From assembly GCA_008508345.1 (NCBI GenBank), contig QNGE01000994.1, forward strand, positions 114,461 through 178,460: DNA of 64,000 nt, read 5' to 3'. Origin of the DNA: Paragonimus westermani (taxonomy: Eukaryota; Platyhelminthes; Trematoda; Plagiorchiida; Troglotrematidae). Below, one piece after another: positions 52,401-56,719 of the stretch (position 1 is the first letter of the stretch; each line of letters begins with the position of its first letter). Both the position numbers and the translations under genes were made by a program. Below the pieces are notes generated by a model. It ran no database searches, was not told where the DNA came from, and was given only the letters and a program-made list of their open reading frames with translations.

Positions 52401-52531
52401 TGATTAATCTAACTTACCGCTGGCTGAGTGCACCAAAAGTCAGGAAGTGGCACAAAACCACAATCATCTTTAGACGAAATCGCCATTTTGCTGTCGGTGG
52501 ACTCGTCCACAGACAGCAGTCTCCTGCCATA
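1000..52531 (-). CDS. Partial giant gene: tandem cysteine-module protein with TIL and ShKT domains
   Basis: Overall gene model; individual exons are listed separately. Seen: some 35 minus-strand exons with GTAAG/GTGAG-type donors and AG acceptors carry a repeating pattern C1-P-x(5-10)-C2-x(15-25)-[C3]-x-C4-x(10)-C5, modules meeting as CxCP, CCCP or similar. A TIL domain and a ShKT pair lie between module groups. Nearly all exons are phase 1-1, as is typical of shuffled extracellular domains. Known: TIL and ShKT domains occur in secreted, disulfide-rich proteins and protease-inhibitor or matrix proteins. Inferred: a secreted multidomain protein of at least 1,800 residues. I do not recognise the module and give no symbol. 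No signal peptide, start or final stop is visible, so both termini lie outside or were missed. Confidence 0.75.
1214..4720 (-). other. 3.5-kb intron
   Basis: Intron between the exons at 4721-4852 and 1000-1213. Two cysteine-containing stretches (around 3.2 and 3.6 kb) look faintly like module ends but lack usable splice signals or would create a stop when joined, so I leave them out. A plus-strand acceptor with a short ORF lies at 4364-4540. Nothing else recognised. Confidence 0.6.
4364..4540 (+). CDS. Weak plus-strand terminal-exon candidate
   Basis: A strong pyrimidine tract and acceptor (TTTTTCTTTCCAG) on the plus strand precede an open stretch ending in TGA at 4538-4540. It reads about 58 residues with three cysteines early (TGT at 4366, then RRC and QC). 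No upstream partner exon was found on this strand, and the sequence matches no family I know. It may be a fortuitous acceptor in the intron of the minus-strand gene. Confidence 0.18.
4721..4852 (-). CDS. Exon: single module (type without CxC)
   Basis: Acceptor TTTATTACAG, donor A|GTAAGT; 132 bases, phase 1-1. Reads C-LDKPTKREV-C, then VGNC, VFKHDATTERC and FRVCP. The upstream junction with 5896-6039 is T+GC = Cys, giving ECC-C-LDKP, the same triple-cysteine joint seen at 7459/7189. The exon has no ATG and no long ORF and is recognised only by its splice sites and cysteine spacing. Confidence 0.78.
4853..5895 (-). other. 1.0-kb intron
   Basis: Intron between two module exons. A stretch near 5.45-5.5 kb (CRQC...VSHEVKP) resembles the tail of the exon at 7189-7314 but is not needed, since 5896-6039 and 4721-4852 join in phase. 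No other feature seen. Confidence 0.55.
5896..6039 (-). CDS. Exon: single module with extra C-x4-C and CxC
   Basis: Acceptor TGTTGCCAG, donor T|GTAAGT; 144 bases, phase 1-1. Reads VCPSQTEMRRGDC, C-RQDV-C, then TTCSC and ending in GEKECC. The C2-x4-C-x15-C-x-C spacing equals that of the exon at 8234-8435. It lies between the shorter-type modules at 7189-7314 and 4721-4852, as part of an alternating series. Confidence 0.82.
6040..7188 (-). other. 1.1-kb intron
   Basis: Intron with no recognised element. A GTTCGAATTCC string near 6380 resembles a tRNA B box but no A box is placed correctly. Confidence 0.5.
7189..7314 (-). CDS. Exon: single short module without CxC
   Basis: Acceptor CCCCACCAG, donor G|GTAAGA; 126 bases, phase 1-1. 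Reads GCTSALRQQQRC (or CC at the junction), QNGELSLVTY, LRGGKC and ends KPVG. C1, C2 and C4 are present; C3 and C5 are missing. The intron to the preceding exon (7459-7605) is only 144 bases, which suggests that the two exons form a pair. Confidence 0.82.
7459..7605 (-). CDS. Exon: single module with extra C-x4-C and CxC
   Basis: Acceptor TTCCCTTTCAAG, donor T|GTAAGT; 147 bases, phase 1-1. Reads DC-SNYPTPPRAHWDK-C, C-DRTT-C, VRNCWC and ends QRACC. Spacing is C-x4-C-x13-C-x-C-x11-C. The join to 7189-7314 restores a third cysteine (T+GC). Confidence 0.83.
7990..8127 (-). CDS. Exon: single module without a close CxC
   Basis: Acceptor TTCCCACAG, donor G|GTATGT; 138 bases, phase 1-1. Reads GCPQTEVAVRC, IAHYTPQQKRC, GHSC and ends NKVG. 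Here C3 and C4 are separated by three residues instead of one. It follows the exon at 8234-8435 across a 106-base intron, the shortest in the array. Confidence 0.82.
8234..8435 (-). CDS. Exon: end of one module and a full C-x4-C/CxC module
   Basis: Donor G|GTAAGT (phase 1 out). The acceptor chosen is GCTTCAG|TCC in phase 0, because the preceding exon (9259-9455) ends in phase 0 and this choice keeps the cysteine in YKPVC. It then reads TQETRC, C-DPST-C, ARCSC and ends RRCTCC. The tract before the acceptor is poor; an in-frame phase-1 AG (ACAG|AT) lies 42 bases inside but would drop a cysteine and not match the upstream phase. Confidence 0.72.
8436..9258 (-). other. 0.8-kb intron
   Basis: Phase-0 intron; nothing recognised. 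It is one of the two phase-0 introns that I place inside the array. Confidence 0.5.
9259..9455 (-). CDS. Exon: one module and the start of a second
   Basis: Acceptor TTTTTGAAG (tract broken by purines), donor ATT|GTAAGT; 197 bases, phase 1 in, phase 0 out. Reads GCPTKLFTDGHC, VEYQWNEKKHGC, RHDCQC, then C-DAPKSNKE-C and LDGKMHEI. The second module is cut by the phase-0 intron and continues SSYKPVC in the next exon. The upstream join gives TDC-R-CP, the usual CxCP joint. Confidence 0.77.
9628..9762 (-). CDS. Exon: single module with CxC
   Basis: Acceptor TTTACTTACAG, donor C|GTAAGT; 135 bases, phase 1-1. Reads C-GPLMRIFRTK-C, HAGRMTEK, ENSCEC and KVTDC. All five signature cysteines are present at standard spacing, so this is a good reference copy; it lacks the proline after C1 (CG). 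Confidence 0.85.
9763..12062 (-). other. 2.3-kb intron with an unidentified GC-richer patch
   Basis: Intron. At about 10.75-11.05 kb the plus strand is richer in GC and reads protein-like fragments (for example EGEPNLQCP) broken by stops; it may be a decayed mobile-element coding region but I cannot name the family. Confidence 0.4.
12063..12335 (-). CDS. Exon: two fused modules
   Basis: Acceptor TTTGATTCAG, donor A|GTGAGT; 273 bases, phase 1-1. First module: C-RRAKIQWHP-C, NLRTGRREIH, DNCHC, VVMKPC. It passes through GCAKTP into the second: C-...IERK-C, LHTLIMTHQW, SSHQC, ending APIS. The CGC-x-x-x-P joint lies inside the exon, so the usual intron is absent here. A longer ORF continues upstream to about 12393, but only this start gives phase 1 with an AG. 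Confidence 0.82.
12336..14269 (-). other. 1.9-kb intron
   Basis: Intron containing a degenerate tRNA-like segment (13475-13550). A stretch at 12.48-12.57 kb encodes GCAICTYENGSC, reminiscent of a module tail, but has no donor and is not required by the phases. Confidence 0.5.
13475..13550 (+). repeat. Degenerate tRNA-like (SINE head) segment
   Basis: Box-A-like TAGCTCAACTAATAGAGC (about 13479-13496) is followed about 35 bases later by GTTCCGAATCGAGAC, a one-base-expanded B box. Spacing fits a tRNA or a tRNA-derived SINE head. The acceptor stem is not recognisable, so this is a relic rather than a working tRNA gene. Confidence 0.4.
14270..14404 (-). CDS. Exon: single module without CxC
   Basis: Acceptor CCTTTCCTTAAG with a long pyrimidine tract, donor T|GTAAGT; 135 bases, phase 1-1. 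Reads CPPNHRTTHC, DNRRNFWVTK, KKALQC and DPT before the donor. C3 and C5 are missing. The upstream join with 16290-16589 gives GVC-R-CPP, a CxCP joint. Its tract lies within a sequence that itself looks weakly tRNA-like. Confidence 0.82.
14405..16289 (-). other. 1.9-kb intron
   Basis: Intron. Bases 14411-14490 read on the minus strand contain GAGTTCAAATC, a possible B box of a tRNA-derived repeat next to the acceptor. No other feature recognised. Confidence 0.45.
16290..16589 (-). CDS. Exon: two fused modules
   Basis: Acceptor AATGACTCAG, donor C|GTGAGT; 300 bases, phase 1-1. First module CPKPTDTPASC, HVRTLFSLVNGEC, NLQVTC; the second has a long Gln/His-rich C1-C2 spacer (QQMHQQLQQH), then VKFEC, EPFQCRC and REGVC. 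The modules share the cysteine around NLQVTC, so the CxCP joint is compressed here. Confidence 0.85.
16590..19829 (-). other. 3.2-kb intron
   Basis: Intron. Two decoys were examined: near 17.5-17.6 kb (acceptor CTGCCCCAG, three cysteines, no donor) and 19.38-19.52 kb (acceptor CTCTTTCAG, three open frames, weak donor). The flanking exons already join in phase as PC-G-CPKP, so neither is required. No mobile element recognised. Confidence 0.5.
19830..19964 (-). CDS. Exon: single module with CxC
   Basis: Acceptor TCCATTTAG, donor G|GTAAGT; 135 bases, phase 1-1. Reads CPEQTKLISAQC, ESRMYRRTFLDNCEC, ending HGPCG. All five cysteines and the proline after C1 are in place; this is the cleanest single copy together with 9628-9762. 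Confidence 0.87.
19965..21031 (-). other. 1.1-kb intron
   Basis: Intron; nothing recognised. A GTAAGT near 20510 on the minus strand has no exon in front of it. Confidence 0.5.
21032..21160 (-). CDS. Exon: single module with CxC, C5 replaced
   Basis: Acceptor TTTGATGCAG, donor T|GTAAGT; 129 bases, phase 1-1. Reads CPDQRKSVEC, ELVYTLTTF, VGCKCEQRVYKRR and SAV. In the genome the last codon looks like TGT (Cys), but splicing replaces it with TTA (Leu), so C5 is absent and its place is taken by Val. Confidence 0.85.
21360..21626 (-). CDS. Exon: two fused modules
   Basis: Acceptor ATGATGAACAG, donor A|GTGAGC; 267 bases, phase 1-1. First module GCQRNKQVTKTC, YEVIHVKE, RQSQC, RRHVQC; second has a spacer ending VYNRVDRCQC and VQHQC. 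The first C1 is followed by Gln, not Pro. The upstream join with 23098-23436 gives TPCC-C, a triple-cysteine joint. Confidence 0.83.
21627..23097 (-). other. 1.5-kb intron
   Basis: Intron. A 110-codon open stretch on the minus strand (22740-23078) lacks cysteine spacing and splice sites; it may be a remnant of a mobile element, family not recognised. Confidence 0.45.
23098..23436 (-). CDS. Exon: two fused modules, largest module exon
   Basis: Acceptor TCATTTATTTAG, donor T|GTGAGT; 339 bases, phase 1-1. First module C-AEEGIRRITG-C, LVLVKSQLDRCIC, LLEAC; the joint CMCPEAQQ leads into a second module with added cysteines (CPRWC, NRCDHRC), then FVYAGQDGRC and MKTPC. The second copy is the most cysteine-rich of the array. 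Confidence 0.87.
23437..25396 (-). other. 2.0-kb intron
   Basis: Intron. Around 24.3-24.5 kb there are open stretches on both strands (for example MERRRSIKT on minus) that look like decayed coding sequence, probably mobile; not identified. Confidence 0.45.
25397..25531 (-). CDS. Exon: single module, C3 and C5 missing
   Basis: Acceptor TTCCCAACACAG, donor G|GTAAGT; 135 bases, phase 1-1. Reads CPRPKHFYKC, NEVTNEKVTKTVAYRR, KDGQC and ends HATG. The segment T-x-N/G-E-x-x-TKTV is shared with the exon at 1000-1213, at the other end of the array. Confidence 0.85.
25532..30646 (-). other. 5.1-kb intron, longest secure intron
   Basis: No array exon found. The flanking exons join directly as KHC-A-CPRP, a normal CxCP joint, so nothing seems missing. 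It holds a tandem 13-mer (27334-27385), a GC-richer patch at 26.5-27.1 kb that may be a decayed retroelement, and an 87-codon plus-strand ORF at 29180-29443 of unknown standing. Confidence 0.5.
27334..27385. repeat. Tandem 13-mer, four copies
   Basis: Four consecutive units CATCATTTACATY, alternating T and C at the last position, so the array is also two copies of a 26-mer. Intronic minisatellite. Confidence 0.9.
30647..30772 (-). CDS. Exon: single module, C3 missing
   Basis: Acceptor AATTTATCCAG, donor G|GTAAGT; 126 bases, phase 1-1. Reads GCPPEKRTLSTC, IIHYELLEGVC, RKRIKHC. C5 is retained, so the next joint is C-A-CP. The upstream join with 31519-31806 is T+GT = Cys, giving KCC-CPP. Confidence 0.85.
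31060..31142 (+). repeat. tRNA-derived SINE head
   Basis: Box A TGGCGCAGTGG (31080-31090) and box B GGAGTTCAAATCCCG (31121-31135) at tRNA spacing. The bases before box A and after box B do not pair as an acceptor stem, so it is a SINE head or tRNA pseudogene. The only ambiguous base of the window (n at 31139) lies directly after the B box. Confidence 0.6.
31519..31806 (-). CDS. Exon: two fused modules
   Basis: Acceptor CGAACCTCAG, donor T|GTGAGT; 288 bases, phase 1-1. First module CPPDQRTGPVC, LAFKVVTFHPGVGSC, ending LPRPT without C5; second CPSPEQARLETVGKFQC, C-NLKT-C, WHWDDCKC and AGKC. The second copy has the C-x4-C-x13-C-x-C spacing seen at the 3' end of the array. Confidence 0.87.
32984..33127 (-). 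CDS. Exon: single module with CxC
   Basis: Acceptor TTTACCGTTGCAG, donor G|GTGAGT; 144 bases, phase 1-1. Reads C-RRQFIKRGK-C, KVVLIKEVTQNCRC, KQEFCG. The proline after C1 is replaced by Arg. The upstream joint is EPC-I-C. Confidence 0.87.
34423..34455. repeat. (TA)n microsatellite
   Basis: Uninterrupted TA dinucleotides over 33 bases inside an intron. Confidence 0.97.
35590..35975 (-). mobile_element. Penelope-like element, GIY-YIG endonuclease end
   Basis: The minus strand encodes YVGRTTRRLSKRIREHHP near the start and ATAEAIGI...NNPPLC at the end of the ORF. A YIG-like Y-V-G followed by basic residues, then a Glu and an N-x-P-P-L motif near the C-terminus, is characteristic of the GIY-YIG nuclease carried C-terminally by Penelope-like elements. 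The start of the domain is in another frame (CDFVEL..., with a TAG at 35941-35943), so the copy is broken. No reverse-transcriptase part was seen upstream within the intron, so it is a fragment. Confidence 0.75.
37264..37407 (-). CDS. Exon: single module, CxC reduced
   Basis: Acceptor TTCATTTTCTAG, donor A|GTGAGT; 144 bases, phase 1-1. Reads DCPTGLVRKPGKC, NYC, VELFTYFREEGG, SFRC and QEPCS. It carries C1, C2 with an extra C three residues later, C4 and C5. Confidence 0.87.
37552..37689 (-). CDS. Exon: single module with added cysteines
   Basis: Acceptor ATCTTCATAG, donor G|GTGAAT; 138 bases, phase 1-1. Reads GCPACRIEESAC, NVEIRRTCFRLQRDGKC, NFKPCG. The joint to the next exon is C-G-D-CP, one residue longer than usual. 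Confidence 0.85.
38333..38431 (-). CDS. Exon: module with C-x4-C and CKCRC
   Basis: Acceptor AAAAGTGTCAG, donor T|GTAATC; 99 bases, phase 1-1 by this choice. Reads C-ATRR-C, LFHHCKCRC, EVNRHE. A weaker donor 7 bases further on (C|GTTGTT) is also in phase and would keep the following cysteine, giving EC-N-R-CP. Both boundaries are less certain than in other exons. It is the first module after the ShKT exon. Confidence 0.6.
38432..40121 (-). other. 1.7-kb intron with a SINE-like copy
   Basis: Intron between the ShKT exon and the following module exon. It contains a tRNA-like segment on the minus strand at 39545-39628. The 152-codon plus-strand ORF at 39167-39625 runs antisense across that repeat and is not considered a gene. 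Confidence 0.5.
39545..39628 (-). repeat. tRNA-derived SINE head
   Basis: Read on the minus strand: GCCAGTGATTCAACGGTAG (box-A region) and, about 30 bases on, GCAGTTCAAATTCCTG (box-B region). Order and spacing fit a tRNA-derived element. It differs in sequence from the plus-strand copy at 31060, so it is a separate family or strongly diverged. Confidence 0.45.
40122..40358 (-). CDS. Exon: two tandem ShKT domains
   Basis: Acceptor TTTAAATCCAG, donor C|GTAAGC; 237 bases, phase 1-1. First domain: C-ADRAPSHL-C-RQWRLEGR-C-...-MIKL-C-RAT-C-QH-C. Second: C-EDQIATIQ-C-EKLRSQGK-C-...-YRML-C-RLT-C-SPQD-C. Both have six cysteines in ShKT spacing with the G-x-C and M-x-x-x-C-x-x-T-C signatures. Known: ShKT domains occur in many secreted animal proteins, including astacin-like proteases and peroxidases, often as ion-channel-binding or stabilising folds. 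Nothing here indicates a toxin; the context is a large structural protein. Lys/Tyr at the classical channel-binding dyad cannot be assigned. Confidence 0.92.
40359..41446 (-). other. 1.1-kb intron
   Basis: Intron between the TIL and ShKT exons; nothing recognised. Confidence 0.5.
41447..41644 (-). CDS. Exon: TIL (trypsin-inhibitor-like) domain
   Basis: Donor G|GTATGT; acceptor taken as ACCAAG|TT for phase 1 (an AG at the CACCAG just before QC would be phase 0). 198 bases. Reads QCGEHQIY, NPCPETC, NRC, GPGCECKPGYVLDG, LCVPPSQCGC: the ten-cysteine TIL pattern with the C-x-C-x-P-G-Y/F core and a terminal C-x-C. Known: TIL domains follow VWD/C8 in mucin-like and zonadhesin-like proteins or act as serine-protease inhibitors. 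No VWD or C8 was found upstream, so an inhibitor or spacer role is open. Confidence 0.92.
41957..42018 (-). CDS. Exon: second half of a split module (CxC)
   Basis: Acceptor AACCTTCAG, donor G|GTGAAC; 62 bases, phase 2 in, phase 1 out. Reads TASREMYKWK, SGGYCECQRT. Joined to the exon at 43559-43618 it completes C-x4-C-LRT...-C-E-C, matching C-LRT...CHC in the exon at 1000-1213. The donor is not perfect, but phases fit on both sides. Confidence 0.55.
42019..43558. other. 1.5-kb gap, no secure exon
   Basis: Holds open stretches on the plus strand (42.2-42.6 kb) and a minus-strand ORF at 42742-43032 that read like decayed coding sequence, plus a 58-base candidate at 43118-43175 whose phase (0-1) does not fit. 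Nothing named. Confidence 0.4.
43559..43618 (-). CDS. Exon: first half of a split module
   Basis: Acceptor ACTATAACAG, donor CTGAG|GTGTTA; 60 bases, phase 2-2. Reads ALYNNC, RIFGVLC, NDGLC, LR. C-x4-C followed by LR, then the next exon, gives the standard module order. Its own upstream phase (2) does not match the exon at 45111-45200, so at least one more exon probably lies between. Confidence 0.48.
43619..45110. other. 1.5-kb gap, probably hiding one exon
   Basis: A phase 1 to phase 2 exon is expected here but was not found. Strong minus-strand acceptors occur near 44.18 kb (TTCACCCCCAG) and 44.54 kb (TTTGTTACTACAG), each followed by an open frame without cysteine spacing or a good donor. 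A 94-codon plus-strand ORF (44435-44719) is of unknown standing. Confidence 0.35.
45111..45200 (-). CDS. Exon: cysteine-poor linker
   Basis: Acceptor after a TG-rich tract (GTTCTGTTTATCGGTAG), donor G|GTAAAT; 90 bases, phase 1-1. Encodes a polar stretch PKIIQLNQPKTNTGDTQV then SSETNCTDDLG with a single cysteine inside an N-C-T glycosylation sequon. It follows 45353-45568 in phase (G+AG = Glu). The lack of the module pattern means that support rests on splice signals and phase only. Confidence 0.5.
45353..45568 (-). CDS. Exon: module plus linker with RSRR site
   Basis: Acceptor GATGTTTTCTCAG, donor G|GTGAGT; 216 bases, phase 1-1. Module part: C-QSSQLSKDT-C, TVSYERRAGDRC, HTQHGNC. It continues without intron into SFISSVNSKAAD, KNES (sequon), then TRSRRSVEPG. 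R-S-R-R fits the furin consensus R-x-K/R-R. The upstream join is SC-P-C. An internal AG with a good tract (GGCTGCAG) could shorten the exon to the linker alone, also in phase. Confidence 0.75.
45569..47384 (-). other. 1.8-kb intron
   Basis: Intron; open stretches on the minus strand near 46.3-46.6 kb lack cysteine pattern and splice sites. Nothing recognised. Confidence 0.5.
47385..47516 (-). CDS. Exon: single module with CxC
   Basis: Acceptor CATGTTTTATTTTAG, donor C|GTGAGT; 132 bases, phase 1-1. Reads C-ASTIEVDDRSP-C, FVRMKRMIPRNCIC, VEEISC. All five signature cysteines are present. Proline after C1 is absent. Confidence 0.87.
48261..48576 (-). CDS. Exon: two modules interrupted by in-frame TAA
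   Basis: Acceptor AAATTGGTAG, donor T|GTGAGT; 316 bases, phase 0 in, phase 1 out. First module: C-MTFY-C-x15-CQC, DIPRC, SHC, matching C-x4-C-x15-C-x-C of 8234-8435. It continues FGCPKANQ, stop TAA (48385-48387), VPAILC, CSIVGVTC and GTSV, i.e. a second module in the same frame. The TAA sits inside CA|GTAAGT, a consensus 5' splice site, and 11 bases on there is a phase-1 AG (ACCAG|CT, exon start 48377). So this may be one damaged exon, or two mutually exclusive exons, or an early end of the protein. Confidence 0.55.
48896..48933 (-). CDS. Possible 38-base microexon carrying C1
   Basis: Acceptor TTTGTTGTGTGCATCAG is strong; donor GAG|GTGCTT is weak. 38 bases, phase 1 in, phase 0 out, exactly bridging the exons at 50425-50561 and 48261-48576. 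It encodes C-HATQGKSQPAE and would supply the missing C1 of the next module, with a C1-C2 spacing of 18. Confidence 0.4.
48934..50424 (-). other. 1.5-kb intron
   Basis: Intron; a cysteine-containing open stretch at about 49.5 kb (CSKCWP) ends at GTAAGA but has no fitting acceptor. Nothing else recognised. Confidence 0.4.
50425..50561 (-). CDS. Exon: single module without CxC
   Basis: Acceptor AATCTTCTGTAG, donor T|GTGAGT; 137 bases, phase 2 in, phase 1 out. Reads TRCPQDRSYSIC, ADSGEYLITR, YVTGQGC and VNETNQ (sequon NET). C1-P, C2 and G-x-C4 are present; C3 and C5 are missing. It is the most 5' module that I can identify; its phase-2 start means an unseen exon precedes it. Confidence 0.8.
51396..51497 (-). 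CDS. Exon candidate without cysteines
   Basis: Acceptor CCGTTCATTGAG, donor G|GTAAGT; 102 bases, phase 1-1. Reads TYGLPNDMRDRQVP, EYIWSKPVFSNLG, ending FKIG. The composition is protein-like but matches no family that I recognise. Its phase does not fit 50425-50561 directly. It may belong to the N-terminal part of the module gene or be fortuitous. Confidence 0.4.
52418..52531 (-). CDS. Exon candidate, phase 0-0
   Basis: Acceptor CTTTCCCGCCTCACTGTAACAG and donor GCG|GTAAGT are both strong. 114 bases, phase 0-0. Reads RRLLSVDESTDSK, SSKDDCGFVPLPDFWC, TQPA. Two cysteines, no module pattern. The plus strand is also open here (52428-52625). Upstream part of the same gene is possible but unproven. 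Confidence 0.4.
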
Positions 52532-55500
52532 CTGTTACAGTGAGGCGGGAAAGCTGAGAATTGTAAAGTTTACCAAGCGTGGACAAAGGCAAATACAGTG
52601 CCTGTTGGAAACAGGCAGTGAGTGAGCGGACTATTCAGGTTACGGTTATAAATATATATGCCGACTATCTGTTGATAGTCACCATATTCGTTCGTCACTA
52701 TCATGTTCGTATTGGTTCATGTACCGCAGGAAATGTTCTTCTCCTTTGAAGATCACACGCCTGAAAAAGTCACGTTTAATTGATTGTTTTGTTCGCATGT
52801 AGGTGCCCTTATGCTATTTTTAAAGTGGCCTTTCTCCAAATTTTACTAGTTCTTCAGAGAAGTATGTTTTTCCGTCGTGATCAACTTTCTTTTATTAACA
52901 AACTGACTTTAAAAGCTTTCCAACTAGACTGAAGCACTTTGAGTTTGTCTTGAATGGGTTTACGCAAGTCTATTTGCAGTTCTCATCAGCAAAGTTATTC
53001 GTTCTTCTCTGACGTTGTGACTACTGGTTCTAATGAAAAACTGCTCTTTCTAAATAAACATGAATTTTTAAGTGTTTTCCTATGAAGATCACGAGGATCC
53101 GGGTAATTATTTAAGCTGCTTGTTTTATGTACAATAGAAGGATAGTTTGAATATTATCAAACAACAAACTTAACATACTGTCTTGACATAGTTTCACCCA
53201 ATTATAACTGAGAAACAATTGTAGCTACTTCTCGTTGCCAAGGGTTTTGTGTTACCTTAGTGACCATATAGCTCCCCGGTACTACTCGCAGGAATTTTAA
53301 CAAAGGTTGTCATTAAATAGGGTCACTTGTTCAAACGTTTCACCGTTTCAGATGATCTCTCCCTTGACCAACTTGTTTACTGTTATATGTGTGATAACTT
53401 TGCCAAGGTGTTTGTGTCTGATTCACCTCTCAATTCTCTTGGTGTGTTCATCAAAAATGTCTATCACACTGACAGCAGCTACATATTTAAACTTGTTTTT
53501 CACGCAAACTTCTCCTCACAGAGCTTCAATTATTTTGAAGATCGTTTCAGTATGTCCGCTAAAAAGAAATTAACTGCTAGGATGCGTAGATCAGGAGAAC
53601 ACGCGCTACTGTTACCAATCTTAATGAAACACGGAATATCATTATAGTTGGTGAAATAACACATAACCGTACCTATTGTTTCGAATATCCTGCCGTAGCG
53701 AAGAGTGCAGTAAACACTGTTACATAAATAAAGTTAAAATTTCACTCCAAATTGAGGTTAGACTAGAAGAACGAAGGTGCCTAACAGATCGTATGTGACA
53801 CGCCAATTTACGGGATGATGCAACATGAATTTCCCGAGATACCCCTCGATTATCAGCTATTGTGTTGGTTTGAAAATAATGCTGGTCGTACCAAAACCCA
53901 GAAGAACTGCCCAGGTTATCAGACGTTCTTGGAGGGTCTGTTAAACTCTACCATTTTATCCCTTATCCGTGTTGCTATTGTAGTCATCGTAATCGTATTT
54001 ACTCAAATGATTGAAAACCAAGCGGGTTAAATACATTTTACAGTCCTCAAGGCTAGTATTGACGCCCACCTAATGTGACTGTAGGTTGTAAGAGAACTAG
54101 GTAAAGGAAGTCGACTCGTTCCCAGTTATAGTTCATTTGCACTTTTCGATCAGGGGCTTGTGATTGCAGTGACATGAAATACTTAACGAATTGTTGCCGA
54201 TAAAGACGTCCGTATCACAAAACTCAAACCTAGGGTGATTCCATAGCTGGCGGCTGGTGCACGATCAGTATCCTATGAATTTCATTAGCGAAATGCGAGC
54301 ACCGATTAACTACGCGGGAGACTGCCGCAGAACAAGGTACGTGAATGATTGTCAGCAGTTGTCTTTCAAACGGTGCACTAGGCTTAAACATTCCTGTTTG
54401 GGCTGACGCGGTAGTGTGTCGTTGAATCAAGAGACTCTTGGGTCACGTTGAGATGTTCCGTTTGCCCTGATTCCCTTCGTCCGATTGGTTGTACATGTGA
54501 AGCAGGTGGGTTACCTACATTGAATTGAATTGAGGCTCATGGGTTGTCTGTCGGTTTTTTCCAGTCTAGTAGCAAACAATGATCACAGAATGGAGTCCAA
54601 AAGTAGACTTTCATTCCATTTGGCACAATTAGGACTGATAGCTCTCGTTGGCAGCTCTGAGAGCAATATATGGTGAATGCAAACGAGAAAAAACGGAAGA
54701 AAAAAATTTCTTTTTGTGTTTGTACTAATTCTGTTAATCTAAGAATGCTTCATTTTTCCGTTCTTGATTTACCTAAGGCTCCCAGAACGGTGGAAAGTCT
54801 GCCGAGCGGTTGTTATCCTTCTCAAGTCATTGTGTATATGCGGTAACGCGTTGTAAATCATTCACGCTGGATGCTGATTTTCAAAATCCGGAAAAACATG
54901 CCGGCCAAATCATTCCGCTCATAATACGTACCACCAGTAGTATATGTATAAGGGCAAAATGAAACTCCTGCACCCGTATTTTTGAAGCAAGCGCAAGTCG
55001 TCCGTTTCTTTGTACCCAAAATAAGCAGACCTAATTCATTATGTATTGAATTCAAATCATAATCTCTCATGTGGGAAACTCAGGCTGCACGACCGTCTTT
55101 ATCAGATACAAAACCTTTTCTGGTCAGCGTAATCAAAGACCCGACAAACAGAATTCCCCAAGTAAAGGCGAATTATGTTTGTAGTTGAATGATTCTAACC
55201 ATCACAGGTCGAGCTTAACCCTCCCATTAAATGTGTGGAACTTATCAGAAGTCCTAGTAAGAATACAGTCAGAATGTATGCCACATAGTGTCAACGACAG
55301 CGATGTGGAATGAATCCTAATGTTGTAGTAGACCAATTGTGCTGCGTTCGACTTTTCAGTTAGAAGCCTTTCAGGCACTCATAAGGCACACGAACCTTCC
55401 CTGCGCTTATGAAACGCTTCACCTCAGGATAGTTCCTTCTGTCAGCATTACAGCCAGTTATTTTAGCGTGACTTATTAATCAAGTAGGTGGTAGCTAACA

Positions 55501-56029
55501 GTCTGCTTCACTCATCCACTTGGCTTTCTGGTAAAAAGTGTAACCTGCTCACCGTATCCGCTTATTTATCAACTCTTCTTATAACCGGACTCTTGCGTTT
55601 GATATTCTTAGCACGAGAATCGGGTCACCTCGATCCAATAACGACTAACCACTGGTCATTCTCTTCTTGGGGAGCTACGATACTCTTGCCGGACCCTTCA
55701 TTCAGAAATCACTTTTTGTTGATGTCTTTTCCGACACCTTCATTTAAAATGCACAAAGCGCTGACGTCATCCCAAATGGGGACGTTAGCAACACCAGATT
55801 GAGAGCAGCGTCCCATCACATGCTCATCTGTCAATTTCTGCAATGTTCCAAGCTGCGGCGATGATGTGCCATTCCGTCAAAATAGTCTTCTACAGATGTA
55901 TAAAATCTGCAAGCCTCTTCTCCTAAATTCATCCGAAACAATATATAACAGACTATCCATTTCAACGGTATATTCGCTTGTTTGTTCAACGCGGCCTATC
56001 AACTTTCTCCTGCTTTATTCATTGACGAC
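52532..56029. other. 3.5-kb region without a supported gene
   Basis: No array exon. ORFs on the plus strand at 53327-53647 and 53815-54030 (the latter with a hydrophobic C-terminal segment) and on the minus strand at 54858-55070 have no splice context or family match. The 54.2-54.45 kb patch is GC-richer and may be mobile-element debris. Confidence 0.35.
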
Positions 56030-56248
56030 CTGCGGCATACTGAGGTTGTAGACGAGCTAGTCTCAGCAAGTGATTCGAACAACCCCAATATTGATCACAG
56101 TCGATTTTAGTCCGGTTTCCAGGAAGAAGAGAATTGAGGCGGGTAGTGTCCAGATTCTCGTTGCAGTGAGGTTCTGAAGGCATTCGGTGCTGTGAAGAAT
56201 AAACATACTCTTCACTTCCGCAATTAATTGTAAGTGTTACCAGCGGAA
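56030..56248 (-). CDS. Exon candidate with four cysteines, gene unknown
   Basis: Acceptor GAATTCTTTTGTAG, donor G|GTCGTC (weak); 219 bases, phase 1-1. Reads NCGSEEYVYSSQ, EPHCNENLDTTR, NRTKIDCDQYWGC and LARLQPQYAA; one NRT sequon. The spacing C-x18-C-x22-C-x5-C differs from the array module. It could be an exon of the upstream part of the same gene, of a neighbour, or a relic. Confidence 0.33.
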
Positions 56249-56719
56249 CTACAAAAGAATTCAAACCATCAGTGCCATTGAACTATAGCAATTTAGTAGC
56301 TACCCACGATGCATGTGAGTTCACGCCTCACACTGGGGAGGCTTAAAACAAGTACCAGTTAAATGCTCAAACGTACTTCTTAGAACTTTCACTTTTAGAT
56401 GGTTACATCAATTCTAAAAATGGAAGTTTCATTGAGGCAAAAGTTAAAATAGTGAAAACAGCTAATAAGGAGGACAAGTTTAGCTTAAATCTATAAGAAG
56501 GGTAACAGTGCAGGTCAGTGTAGGTCACAGAAATGAGATGACCAGCACTCACGGGACTTTTTGCCAAATTCCATCAAATTATCAGAGGCTATCACTTTGT
56601 GTGAGAGAAAGCTTCAGCTGTTGGTTATCCGAGTTACAAAAGCATTTATCCTGGTAGACGTAGCAACCCATACATTTTCTAAATTAGGAGCATCACCATG
56701 ACGTTAAATGGAATATCCT

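Noticed and set aside
53815..54030. Plus-strand ORF with hydrophobic C-terminus
   Set aside because: No splice context, promoter or homology; could be chance in AT-rich DNA.
56553..56588. 36-base minus-strand phase 1-1 piece with good splice sites
   Set aside because: Too short and without cysteines; such pairs of sites are expected by chance in a window of this size.
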